Positions 14,612 through 23,670 of a stretch of DNA of 33,125 bases are shown here, piece by piece. Location: contig JAFGQK010000133.1 of assembly GCA_016935735.1 (NCBI GenBank), positions 1 to 33,125 of the forward strand, in the 5' to 3' direction. The notes beneath the pieces were generated by a model. That model saw nothing but the letters and a program-made list of their open reading frames with translations, was not told the origin of the DNA and searched no databases. This stretch comes from Spirochaetales bacterium. GTDB lineage: Bacteria > Spirochaetota > Spirochaetia > SZUA-6 > JAFGRV01. A program made the position numbers and the translations under genes. Position 1 is the stretch's first letter, and each line of letters opens with the position of its first letter.

Positions 14612-15889
14612 TTACTTATTAGCTTTATCTTGCTTAATAAGCTCAGTACATTGAATTTCAATTTGTAAAGCTGCCATTTCAGATAAAATATCCTGACGAA
14701 AACACCGGGAAAGAATATTATTTAATATATCGTTGAATTTTTCATCAGGATACATTGGGCCGGTAATAACATATGGAAGTTCACTATAGTAAGCATTCAT
14801 AATTTCTATTGGATATTTACTATTCTTTTTACATTCTTCTAAAGCATCTTTATTAGCGGGTAATTCACCCGATAGATTAGTAGATTTAATTTGTCCTTCT
14901 ATACTTGTTAACCATTTAATAAATGTCCACGCGGCATCTGGTTTTTTTGAATTTTTAGAGATAGCTAATGAATTAATATAACCTCGATTACAACGTGTTT
15001 TACCCATAGGAAGTGGAGCTGTTCCATAATCGATACCGGCATCTTCTACTGTATCGAGTCCCCATGGTCCGGTTTGCATAATAGCAACTTTTCCAGTAGC
15101 GACAGCAGTATCCGGAGATCCCCATGGACCGTTCCATTCGGATTCTGCATCAATAAAAGGTGGAATTATGTTTTCATTAATTAGATCTATTAAAAGCTGA
15201 AGTCCTTCAATTCCTTCAGGTGTATTAATAAAAATTTTGGTTGGATTAGAATTATCATCCGTCAGTCTACCACCCATTTGGTTAACTAATGCTTCCCATA
15301 TTTCTAATTTATAAAAATGTGCAGCATATTGAATTACTTCACTATCTTTATATGTAGTTAAGTTTTTTGTTTTTTCTTTAAATTCTTTCCATGTCCAGGG
15401 TTGTGTATTATCCGGGTATTTAATATCAACTTCATCAAATAGAGTCTTATTATAAACTAATGCTCTTACACCAATACCCACAGGCATAGCATAAATACCA
15501 TTATTATATATTACAGCACTTTTTGTAATTGATTGCATATCATTAAAACGCTCGAGAGTACCTTCGATTTCTTTAAGATTTTTAAAATAACCATTCACAA
15601 TATAAGGAGTAGCTATAGTTTGGGAGAGTAAGAAGACATCTGTGGTATTATTACCTTGTATTGAATCTTTAACTTTTTGCCAATAATCGCTCCAGGGTAA
15701 GAAATTGGTATTTACTTTAATATTCGGGTAACGTTTCATAAATTCTTTAACAAGTAGCCTGGAATTTTCAGCTTCTTGCAGGCTAGCCCAACGAGAAAAT
15801 GTTATTACATCTTGTTTTCCATTAGCAAAAATATTAATTGTTTTTAAGATGATTAATATGAAAATAAAAATATGTATTTTCTTAATCAT
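14612..15889 (-). CDS. ABC transporter extracellular solute-binding protein, sugar type (family 1)
   Basis: The protein has 425 aa, normal for the family. A hydrophobic signal peptide (1-22) ends FA, followed by NGKQD, a mature end like those of spirochaete binding proteins. The body has the usual family 1 landmarks: LVKEFMKRYPNIKV early, a DVFLLSQ stretch, GIYAMPVGIG and YNKTLFDE in the first lobe, PWTWKEFKEK, KVAIMQTGPWG, and AAWTFIKWLTS near the end. It would bind a sugar or oligosaccharide in the periplasm or at the membrane and hand it to a permease. No permease or ATPase gene is adjacent, so it is an orphan. AAGGAG precedes the ATG. The gene is visibly more AT-rich than the scaffoldins, which may mean later acquisition. 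The specific ligand is unknown. Confidence 0.85.
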   Translation of the reverse strand: MIKKIHIFIFILIILKTINIFANGKQDVITFSRWASLQEAENSRLLVKEFMKRYPNIKVNTNFLPWSDYWQKVKDSIQGNNTTDVFLLSQTIATPYIVNGYFKNLKEIEGTLERFNDMQSITKSAVIYNNGIYAMPVGIGVRALVYNKTLFDEVDIKYPDNTQPWTWKEFKEKTKNLTTYKDSEVIQYAAHFYKLEIWEALVNQMGGRLTDDNSNPTKIFINTPEGIEGLQLLIDLINENIIPPFIDAESEWNGPWGSPDTAVATGKVAIMQTGPWGLDTVEDAGIDYGTAPLPMGKTRCNRGYINSLAISKNSKKPDAAWTFIKWLTSIEGQIKSTNLSGELPANKDALEECKKNSKYPIEIMNAYYSELPYVITGPMYPDEKFNDILNNILSRCFRQDILSEMAALQIEIQCTELIKQDKANK

Positions 15890-16190
15890 ATTTACTCCTT
15901 ATATGTTTATTTAAAATAAGCCGCACTCGACACAACCGAAAGACCTGGCGGTTATATATACAGTTGCGGCAATTAAGTATGCTGGATTTGGATGAAGCAC
16001 AACATAACAGGAAACTCTAAATTATAAAAAGTATTTTGGCAATACACTTTCTGACAAAAAATAGAAGAGATCCTTATTACCTGTAGAAATGATTAAAATA
16101 TATCTTATTAAATATGCTATCTTTCCAATGAGAATAGAATTAACAAACATAATTATTTAATTAATTATCAATTATTTAAAGAATTTTTGG

Positions 16191-16260
16191 ATAAGGAAAC
16201 CAGGAATTCAGGAAGATAATTACTTTTTATAATATTTCCCTGGATTCCTGGCCTCCTTAT
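16191..16260. repeat. 70-nt hairpin repeat (MITE- or REP-like)
   Basis: The left arm 16191-16218 (ATAAGGAAACCAGGAATTCA onward) and right arm 16233-16260 (ending ATTCCTGGCCTCCTTAT) are imperfect 28-bp reverse complements around a 14-nt AT loop. A partial copy in inverted orientation lies at 13191-13224. This symmetry and dispersal fit a small non-autonomous mobile element, but no target-site duplication was identified. Confidence 0.65.
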
Positions 16261-16460
16261 AAATTATTTCTTTTCACTGAAAGCAATCTTGAATCAATCA
16301 ACCTTTTATTGCTGTTTTCTTCCTTATTAATGTCTTTATTATTGCCTGTAATTCAAAAGTGGAAAAGGGCATAACCCTGAACCGGTATCTTTAATTGTTA
16401 AGTGAATCAGGAAACATCTTTATTATCCGGGATTGTTACCATTTCCCTCTTTTTTCGTAG

Positions 16461-16466
16461 TATAAT
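16461..16466 (+). promoter_or_regulatory. Putative -10 box of the alpha-2-macroglobulin gene
   Basis: There is a perfect TATAAT 73 nt upstream of the chosen ATG. No good -35 box sits at 16-18 nt. If used, the transcript would start near 16473, inside the upstream extension of the open frame, which supports the start at 16540. Confidence 0.4.
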
Positions 16467-16539
16467 TAATGAAATTTTTTTCTCTTCATTACAGGCAATT
16501 TCTCATAAAAACAACTACAATAAAGACAGAGGAGTTATT

Positions 16540-19500
16540 ATGAAATACAATGCTCTTATAATTATACTCATGACACTCATGGTTACAGGATGTGTCGGGA
16601 CAAAAGATATTAATAGAGGAGATGAACCGGAAATGTCAGATACAGAAGACATCAATATAGAAGGGCTTACAGGATGGGAAAAGATCGATGCCCTTGAACG
16701 CAAGGGTCTTACCAGGTCTATCCTTGATGAGCTTGATGTATTGTACAGGGAGGCCAGGAAAGAAAAAAAGCAGGATGAGCTTATAAAGATCATCATTTAC
16801 CGGGCAAAATACGAATCACAGATTACCGAAGAAGCGACTGTCCAGGTCATAAGAGACATAAAGGATGTGATAGAAGAAACGGAAGAACCGGCAAAATCAA
16901 TAATAAAATCCATTCTTGCGGATTTTTTCTGGCAGTATTATGAAAACAACAGGTATAAATTTTCACAACGAACAGAAACAGCGGAACTGGAGGATGGTGA
17001 TATCACTACATGGGATATCCGGAAGCTGGTGAATGAGATATCCGGTCTTTACCTGTCTTCATTATCAGAGAAAGACCTCCTGAAAAAAACGAAAATTGAC
17101 GAATATGAAAAAATTCTTATCCAGGGAAATTCCCGGGATATCCGTCCCACGTTGTATGATTTTCTTGCACACCGGGCTCTTGACTTTTTTTTAAACGAGG
17201 AAGCCTATCTTACCAGGCCCGCGTATAAGTTTGAATTGAATGATGAAAGGTTGTTTTCCCCGGCAGAGGTGTTTTCCCGGCTGAAACTCACCACGGAGGA
17301 TACCGTATCGTTGAAATTCCAGGCCCTGTTGATTTTCCAGGACATTCTTGCTTTCCATCTTTCGGATACCGATCCTGCGCCATTAATACATGCGGATGTA
17401 AAACGCCTCGATTTTGTAAAAAGACATGCCGTGGAAATGGACAAAGACACCCTCTATCTGAAAGCCCTGGAACAGAGTCAGAAAAAGTACAAAGACCATG
17501 CAGCTTCCGGGATTGTCTCCCATAAAATCGCAGAATACTATGGTAACCGGGCATCACTCTATACACCCGGGATATCAGATGAGCATAAATGGGACAAGAA
17601 AAAGGCTCTTGACATCTGTGATTCAGTCATAAAAGCTTTTCCCCGGTCAGAAGGTGCTGTCAATTGCATGCAATTGTCTGACCGTATCAGGGAAAAAGCC
17701 CTTACCTTCAATATAGAAAAAGCGAATTCCCGGGATACCCCTTTCCTGGCACTCATTACCTATAAGAATCTCCAAAAAGTCTCCTTCAAGATCATTCAAA
17801 TGACTGAAAAAGAACGGGATAAGGCATATGAAATAGAATATGATACGGGAACAGAAGGCCGGATTGATTATTATAACAGCTTTCCTTCTGTTGCGTCTTT
17901 TTCCGGACAATTCCCGGATGACGGGGACTTCCAGGAACATTCAACGGAAATCAGGATACCGGCTCTGGATTACGGGTATTATATTATCCTTGCATCAGCT
18001 AAGGAAGATTTTTCTTTACAGAATAATGCAATCTTCTACAGCCCGGTCTGGATTACCGACATCGGTTTTATCGTATCAGAAGACTGGGAGACGGGAAAGA
18101 AAAGCTTCTATGTAACGGACAGGGAAACCGGCGAACCGCTTAAAGGGGTAAAGGCACGGATTTTATCACGGGAGTGGAGTTATTCGAAGAACCGCTATGT
18201 AAACAGGAACAGGGAGCAGTACACAACAGACAAAAACGGCTATTTTACGGTAAAAGCCGCGGACTCACGGGATTTTGTCGTGAGGTTTGTCAATAAAGAA
18301 GATACCTGTCTGTTTGAAGATCAATATTACCAGTACAAACCGCAAGAATATAAAAAGAATCCCCTGCAAACCATCTTTTTTACGGACAGGGCAATCTACA
18401 GACCAGGCCAGACAATATACTTTAAAGGCCTTGTTTTAAGGGAACTGGATAAACAGGGTGATAAAAAAAAGATAGAAACAAATTACCGTACTACTGTCTA
18501 TTTTTACGATGTAAACAGCCAGGTAATCAGCCAACTGGATGTTACCACCAACGAATACGGCACTTTTAACGGGACTTTTACCGCACCCTCCGACCGGCTG
18601 AACGGGAATATGTATATTGCGAATGACACCGGATCACGTTCTTTTTCCGTGGAGGAATACAAACGGCCGAAGTTCGAAGTGTTATTCGACCCGGTAAAGG
18701 GAAGCTATAAACTGGGCGAAAAGGTAAAAGTAAAAGGGAATGCAAAAGCATATTCCGGGTTTGCTATCGACAATGCAGAGGTAAGATTCAGGGTGATACG
18801 GAATGCGATATTCCCTTACTGGTACTGGTATTGGGGGGCATATCCTTCTTCCGAAGAAATAGAAATCAAGAACGGGATGATGAAGACGGATGAAAAAGGC
18901 GAATTCGGGGTTGAGTTTATTGCATTACCGGACCTTAAACTGCCGGAAAAAACCCTTCCCGTATTTACGTATACGGTGTATGCAGATATTACGGATATTA
19001 ATGGCGAGACCCATTCGAGCCGCGTATCCGTACGGGTCGGGTATGTTGCCCTTTCCGTAGATACAAGAGTCCCGGATAGCATAAACAAAGACAAAGAACA
19101 GACCCTTGAAATTAAAAGCCTGAATCTGAATGATGTTTTCGAACCTGCCCGTGGAGTTATAACCATTACTGCATTACAACCGCCGTCAAAGACATACAGG
19201 GAACGGCTGTGGAAGAAACCGGATATCTTTATTTTAAATAAACAGGACTATTATTCTTCATTCCCGCACGATGCATATGCCGGTGAGAACGAGTATTATA
19301 CCTGGGAAAGGACAACAACTGTTTTCCATGCGGATTTTGATACGGGAAAGGAAAAAAAGCTTGTATTGAATACCATGCAGGACTGGCAGCAGGGGAAATA
19401 CCTTCTTGAACTTGCAACAAAAGACGGTTTCGGAAGGGAAATACGGCTGGAAAAATATTTTACCCTTTATTCCGGTAAAGATAAACAACTGCCGTTCCCG

Positions 19501-22500
19501 GAATCATTCTGGTATATGCCCGGGAATGTCATATGTCAGCCCGGGGAAACGGCAAGCATAGAGATAGGGACATCGGAAAAGGATATCCATGTCATATATG
19601 AGTGTATTCTGAAAGATGGTATTTCAGAGATAAAACACCTGGTACTGACAAACCAAAAAATGAAACTAACGTTCCCGGTAGAGGAAAAGCACCGGGGGAA
19701 CTTTACCATCAACATCAATCTTATCCGGCACAACAGGGTATTTATCTATTCACAACCCATCCAGGTAAACTGGACAAACAAGGAATTGAACATAGAGTTT
19801 GAAACATTCAGGGACAAATTACTTCCCGGGGAAAAAGAGGAGTGGAGACTCAAACTCACCGGGAGTAAAGGTGAAAAAACCGGGGCGGAAATGGTTGCGG
19901 CATTATACGATGCCTCCCTGGATGCCTTCCGGCTTAATAACTGGAATATGAGTTTATACCCGTATTTCTATTCTTACCGGAACTGGCAGGGATATATTTC
20001 ATTCAATTCCCTAAGTTCCAATTATTATGATAATGGATTTAATTCTTATTCAGGGGGATATGACAGGTATTATGACAGGATAAACTTTTATAATTTTTCA
20101 TTTGCAGGCAGGTATTATGAATTGGAAAGGACGAAGTCAGTAGATGATGGAATAGTCATGGAGGAAAAATCAACCATGAAAGAAGACTTTGACAAAGCAC
20201 CCCCCTCGCCTGCAATGGAGGACTCAAAGGAAACAATCAGCGGCAAAAAGGAAGAGACTTCCGGCACATTGACCGGTACAACAGCAGGGGATGATGGGCG
20301 TGTAACAGAGGGTAAAGCGGGGTTTGAAGAGGTGACGATACGTTCCAATTTAAATGAAACCGCGTTCTTTTACCCGGAACTTCTGACAGACAGTAATGGG
20401 AACATCATCATATCATTTACCATCCCGGAAGCATTAACCAGGTGGAAAATGCTCGGTTTTGCCCATACAAAGGATGTGGAATACGGATATGTGGAAAATG
20501 AACTGGTAACACAGAAAGACCTGATGATTATTCCCAACCCGCCCCGCTTTTTCAGGGAAAACGATACCATTACCTTTACTGCAAAGGTAACCAACCTATC
20601 GGATAAAGACCTTGAAGGAAATGCAAAACTCGAGCTTTACAATGCAGTTACCATGGAACCTGTTGATTCCCTGTTTGAAAATAATAAAGCTATTTTGCCC
20701 TTTACCGTGAAAAAGGAACAGAGTGCCCCACTGGAATGGAACATAGCTATCCCGGAATCAATCCAGGCAGTGACGTACCGGGTAATTGCCAGGGCAGGGA
20801 ATTTTTCAGATGGTGAAGAATCCACGCTCCCGGTCCTTACCAACCGGATGATGGTGACCGAATCCCTTCCCCTTCCTGTACGGGGAAAGGAGACAAAAAC
20901 CTTTACCTTTCAGAAACTTAAAAACTCGGGAACATCGAAGACCCTTACTCACTACAGGGTGACACTGGAGTTTACTTCTCATCCTGCATGGTATTCTATC
21001 CAGGCCCTTCCGTATATTATGGAATACCCGTATGAATGTTCGGAACAGGTATTCTCACGGTTTTACGCAAACAGCATTGCGACCCACATCGTGAACTCCA
21101 ACCCGGGCATAAAAAAGGTATTTGACAGCTGGAGAAATTCCGGCAGCTTGAAATCCAACCTGGAGAAAAACGAGGAATTAAAGTCCCTCCTGCTCCAGGA
21201 AACCCCATGGGTACTCAATGCACAGGATGAATCGGAGCGGAAAAAACGGGTCGCACTTTTGTTCGACCTGAACAAGATGAAGAATGAACTCGGAAAAGCA
21301 ATGAAAAAAATCATCGAGATGCAGGCACCTAATGGCGGATGGCCGTGGTTTCCCGGACTCCCGGATGACCGGTATATCACACAGCACATAACAGCTGGAA
21401 TGGGGCACCTCGACAGACTCGGTATCAGGGATGTAAGAGACGACAACAGGTTATGGACAATGATAGCGAATGCGGTTCATTATATGGATGCAAAGATGCA
21501 GGCGGATTATGAGTATCTTGTTAAAAACAATATCAAACTGGACCAGAATAATATCGGTTACCTGAATATCCATTACCTGTATACACGGAGTTTTTTTACG
21601 GATATCCAGGTAAATGATCCCGGTAAAAAGGCTTTTGAATACTGGAAAGACCAGGCAGGTACATACTGGCTCGATTTCAACCGGTACCTGCAGGGGATGA
21701 TCTCGATCGCGCTTTACCGCTTTGACAACAAAAAAACAGCTGCCGGCATCATCGCTTCGTTAAAAGAGAATGCCATCTATTCGGAAGAACTGGGGATGTA
21801 CTGGAAAAGCAATACTGCCGGGTATTACTGGTACCAGGCGCCGGTCGAAACCCAGTCCCTCCTTATCGAGGCGTTTGACGAGGTGTCGGGTGACCGGAAA
21901 GCGATTGAAGAAATGAAGATATGGCTGCTCAAACAGAAACAGACCCAGGACTGGAAAACGACAAAGGCAACAGCGGACGCGTGTTATGCTTTACTCTTGA
22001 AAGGCGTTGACCTGCTTGCAAGCGATGAACTGGTGGAAATTACCCTGGGAACCATGAAGGTGGATCCGAAGAAAATGGAAGACGTAAAGGTGGAAGCAGG
22101 CACAGGTTACTTTAAAACATCCTGGGCAAAGGAAGAGATTACCCCGGAAATGGGAACCATCACGGTAGTGAAAAAGGATGAAGGAGTGGCATGGGGCGCC
22201 CTGTACTGGCAGTACTTTGAGCAGTTGGATAAAATCACCCCCCATGAAACGCCATTGAAGCTTAAGAAGCAAATATTTTTACAGGTTAACACGGACAGGG
22301 GGCCGGTGATAAAGCCGGTTACCGGCAATACAGCTTTAAAGCCGGGTGATCTTATCAAGGTAAGAATCGAACTTACCGTAGACCGGGATATGGAATACCT
22401 CCATATGAAGGATATGCGCGCTTCGGGCATGGAACCCACGAATGTTTTTTCCGGATACCGGTACCAGGATGGGCTGTGGTACTATGAAAGCACAAAAGAT

Positions 22501-22671
22501 GCATCCACCAATTTCTTTTTCCCGTGGATAACAAAAGGCACCTATGTGTTTGAGTACCCATTGCATGTGACCCACCGGGGTGATTTTTCCAATGGCATTA
22601 CCACGATTCAGTGTATGTATGCACCGGAGTTTACGTCACATTCAGAGGGGGTGCGTATCAAGGTTCAGTGA
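16540..22671 (+). CDS. Alpha-2-macroglobulin family lipoprotein with thioester motif
   Basis: This lipoprotein of 2043 aa is probably held in the outer or inner membrane and traps foreign proteases. The start was chosen because GAGG lies just upstream and the protein then opens with a lipoprotein signal (VTGC, Cys18). Residues about 30-430 are helical. MG2-like strands start near Tyr620 (YRPGQTIYFKG). A Tyr/Ser/Gly-rich and then charged low-complexity stretch lies at about 1137-1262, a possible bait or linker region. The A2M core domain spans about 1267-1355 (IPEALTRWKMLGFA). The thioester motif CSEQ is complete (Cys1500-Gln1503, context YPYECSEQ). The helical thioester domain continues with NGGWPWFPG near 1598. 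It resembles the large A2Ms of Bacteroidota-type bacteria. The penicillin-binding protein 1C gene often found beside bacterial A2Ms is absent here. Confidence 0.9.
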   Translation: MKYNALIIILMTLMVTGCVGTKDINRGDEPEMSDTEDINIEGLTGWEKIDALERKGLTRSILDELDVLYREARKEKKQDELIKIIIYRAKYESQITEEATVQVIRDIKDVIEETEEPAKSIIKSILADFFWQYYENNRYKFSQRTETAELEDGDITTWDIRKLVNEISGLYLSSLSEKDLLKKTKIDEYEKILIQGNSRDIRPTLYDFLAHRALDFFLNEEAYLTRPAYKFELNDERLFSPAEVFSRLKLTTEDTVSLKFQALLIFQDILAFHLSDTDPAPLIHADVKRLDFVKRHAVEMDKDTLYLKALEQSQKKYKDHAASGIVSHKIAEYYGNRASLYTPGISDEHKWDKKKALDICDSVIKAFPRSEGAVNCMQLSDRIREKALTFNIEKANSRDTPFLALITYKNLQKVSFKIIQMTEKERDKAYEIEYDTGTEGRIDYYNSFPSVASFSGQFPDDGDFQEHSTEIRIPALDYGYYIILASAKEDFSLQNNAIFYSPVWITDIGFIVSEDWETGKKSFYVTDRETGEPLKGVKARILSREWSYSKNRYVNRNREQYTTDKNGYFTVKAADSRDFVVRFVNKEDTCLFEDQYYQYKPQEYKKNPLQTIFFTDRAIYRPGQTIYFKGLVLRELDKQGDKKKIETNYRTTVYFYDVNSQVISQLDVTTNEYGTFNGTFTAPSDRLNGNMYIANDTGSRSFSVEEYKRPKFEVLFDPVKGSYKLGEKVKVKGNAKAYSGFAIDNAEVRFRVIRNAIFPYWYWYWGAYPSSEEIEIKNGMMKTDEKGEFGVEFIALPDLKLPEKTLPVFTYTVYADITDINGETHSSRVSVRVGYVALSVDTRVPDSINKDKEQTLEIKSLNLNDVFEPARGVITITALQPPSKTYRERLWKKPDIFILNKQDYYSSFPHDAYAGENEYYTWERTTTVFHADFDTGKEKKLVLNTMQDWQQGKYLLELATKDGFGREIRLEKYFTLYSGKDKQLPFPESFWYMPGNVICQPGETASIEIGTSEKDIHVIYECILKDGISEIKHLVLTNQKMKLTFPVEEKHRGNFTININLIRHNRVFIYSQPIQVNWTNKELNIEFETFRDKLLPGEKEEWRLKLTGSKGEKTGAEMVAALYDASLDAFRLNNWNMSLYPYFYSYRNWQGYISFNSLSSNYYDNGFNSYSGGYDRYYDRINFYNFSFAGRYYELERTKSVDDGIVMEEKSTMKEDFDKAPPSPAMEDSKETISGKKEETSGTLTGTTAGDDGRVTEGKAGFEEVTIRSNLNETAFFYPELLTDSNGNIIISFTIPEALTRWKMLGFAHTKDVEYGYVENELVTQKDLMIIPNPPRFFRENDTITFTAKVTNLSDKDLEGNAKLELYNAVTMEPVDSLFENNKAILPFTVKKEQSAPLEWNIAIPESIQAVTYRVIARAGNFSDGEESTLPVLTNRMMVTESLPLPVRGKETKTFTFQKLKNSGTSKTLTHYRVTLEFTSHPAWYSIQALPYIMEYPYECSEQVFSRFYANSIATHIVNSNPGIKKVFDSWRNSGSLKSNLEKNEELKSLLLQETPWVLNAQDESERKKRVALLFDLNKMKNELGKAMKKIIEMQAPNGGWPWFPGLPDDRYITQHITAGMGHLDRLGIRDVRDDNRLWTMIANAVHYMDAKMQADYEYLVKNNIKLDQNNIGYLNIHYLYTRSFFTDIQVNDPGKKAFEYWKDQAGTYWLDFNRYLQGMISIALYRFDNKKTAAGIIASLKENAIYSEELGMYWKSNTAGYYWYQAPVETQSLLIEAFDEVSGDRKAIEEMKIWLLKQKQTQDWKTTKATADACYALLLKGVDLLASDELVEITLGTMKVDPKKMEDVKVEAGTGYFKTSWAKEEITPEMGTITVVKKDEGVAWGALYWQYFEQLDKITPHETPLKLKKQIFLQVNTDRGPVIKPVTGNTALKPGDLIKVRIELTVDRDMEYLHMKDMRASGMEPTNVFSGYRYQDGLWYYESTKDASTNFFFPWITKGTYVFEYPLHVTHRGDFSNGITTIQCMYAPEFTSHSEGVRIKVQ

Positions 22672-22677
22672 TAAGAG

Positions 22678-22698
22678 AAGGTGTTTTTACACCTTTTT
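22678..22698. terminator. Bidirectional terminator between A2M and the PIN-partner gene
   Basis: AAGGTGT (22678-22684) and ACACCTT (22689-22695) form a 7-bp stem with a TTTT loop, followed by TTT on the plus strand. It begins 7 nt after the A2M stop and overlaps the end of the convergent small gene. On the minus strand the hairpin is flanked by AAA and followed by CTCTT, so it is better for the A2M direction. Confidence 0.6.
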
Positions 22699-22866
22699 CG
22701 ATCGAGATAGCCGGGAATGAGAAGCGAGAGCTTTTTCTGCCAATAAGTGAGATTGTTCAAGAATATATTGCAGCCCTTTATCTATCTCCATATCTTTCAC
22801 ATCAAGATAGACTGCTTCTTTCCATTCCCATACTTCCTCAAGTGCTTTTGATGGTTTATCATTCAT
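22687..22866 (-). CDS. Small putative antitoxin partner of the PIN protein, 59 aa
   Basis: The ATG at 22866 lies inside the 3' end of the PIN gene; the two frames overlap by 8 nt (ATGAATGA), an arrangement typical of translational coupling. The protein has an N-terminal NDKPSKALEEVWEWKEAVY stretch, a second amphipathic helix, and a basic tail. Short proteins carrying an E-x-W-E-W-K-E motif are, as far as I recall, found directly downstream of PIN-domain genes of this kind and are proposed antitoxins. The toxin gene comes first, the reverse of the classical vapBC order. It ends in the shared terminator before the A2M gene. Assignment as antitoxin is an inference from context and motif. Confidence 0.65.
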   Translation of the reverse strand: MNDKPSKALEEVWEWKEAVYLDVKDMEIDKGLQYILEQSHLLAEKALASHSRLSRSKKV

Positions 22867-23344
22867 AAGCGACCTCTATAGGAGTAATTATTCTAAAAAA
22901 ATGATTATAGTTTTCCTCTTTGTTTATTAATATAATCTTTTTTTCTCTATTTATATTTACCAGATGTTTATAATTCCATGATAATAAATAATCTATTTGA
23001 AAAACAACTGCGTATGCAACATGTAATGCATCTTCAATCTTACTAACAGGAATCACTTTTTTCTCTATATATATTTTTGATAAATACCTTACTTCTTCAT
23101 CATGTTCACCAGGCAACCGGATCAAATTATAATCATTTATTACGCTTATTAATTTCTTTTTTTTTATTAGATCCCTTGTTTTTTCTATTTCGGTATAAAC
23201 AATATCTGATATATATACATCATATCTTCCAGTTTCTACGGAATTTTCAAAAAAATCTATCGTTATTCTTTGTTTTTCCGGTGCATCATCTGCGAATATA
23301 AAATTAATAACTGAAGTATCAAGATATAATTTCAATTTTTTCAT
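22859..23344 (-). CDS. PIN-domain ribonuclease, VapC-type toxin candidate
   Basis: The 161-aa protein fits the PIN fold. The acidic active-site positions are Asp9 (LYLDTSVINF), Glu52 (VYTEIEK) and Asp105 (KIEDALHVAYA), followed by LSWNYKHLVN in the place where the last metal-site residue sits (Asn124). The LSWN version is seen in a subgroup of VapC-like toxins. PIN toxins cut RNA, often tRNA or rRNA, when not held by their antitoxin. There is no Shine-Dalgarno sequence before the ATG, and the promoter lies so close that the mRNA is probably leaderless. The gene is strongly AT-rich compared with the flanking macroglobulin and ATPase genes, in keeping with transfer. Confidence 0.85.
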   Translation of the reverse strand: MKKLKLYLDTSVINFIFADDAPEKQRITIDFFENSVETGRYDVYISDIVYTEIEKTRDLIKKKKLISVINDYNLIRLPGEHDEEVRYLSKIYIEKKVIPVSKIEDALHVAYAVVFQIDYLLSWNYKHLVNINREKKIILINKEENYNHFFRIITPIEVAYE

Positions 23345-23670
23345 GATTTAATAGTAACATAGTAAATACTGAATGTAAAGACAACGTGATAAAGAATAAT
23401 TTCCGGGGCAGGGCTGGATGGAATGACACCCACGCGGTATCTCCCCGGCTTTTTCCCCTTGTTCAAATCTATCATCCCATTCTTTCTTTCATGGGAACTC
23501 GGGCTGGATTATTAACTACATGTACCACTTATTCACCTGGTTATAGTAAAAAAATGCTACAATGTTGTTCCTCTTTTCACTATACTGATAAGAAATTACC
23601 TTATGTTATTGTATATATCAGATGCTGCAAGAATGGCGATTGAGTAAAGTTTGGTAAAAGGAGTGATATA
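23345..23670. other. Intergenic region before the calcium ATPase
   Basis: Apart from the PIN promoter at its left edge, I see no gene and no convincing promoter pair. The P-type ATPase ribosome site AAAGGAG lies at its right end. Confidence 0.5.
23351..23379 (-). promoter_or_regulatory. Promoter of the PIN locus, likely leaderless
   Basis: On the minus strand TTTACA (23374-23379), a 17-nt spacer and TACTAT (23351-23356). Only 6 nt separate the -10 box from the ATG at 23344, so transcription would start at about the first base of the start codon. Confidence 0.5.

Larger units (their letters stand above)
15890..16539. other. Divergent intergenic region with a long hairpin repeat
   Basis: It separates the solute-binding protein from the alpha-2-macroglobulin gene and should hold both promoters. 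It contains a 70-nt imperfect inverted repeat (16191-16260) and a perfect TATAAT (16461-16466). The reading frame of the macroglobulin stays open back to 16402, but the signal sequence and ribosome site place the start at 16540. Otherwise it is AT-rich with nothing recognisable. Confidence 0.6.

Noticed and set aside
16402..16539. N-terminal extension of the alpha-2-macroglobulin frame to 16402
   Set aside because: The extension has no ribosome site, contains a TATAAT, and would bury the clear lipoprotein signal that starts at 16540.
16515..22575. Minus-strand open frames inside the alpha-2-macroglobulin gene
   Set aside because: They are shadows of a long, well-supported gene, without ribosome sites or recognisable domains.
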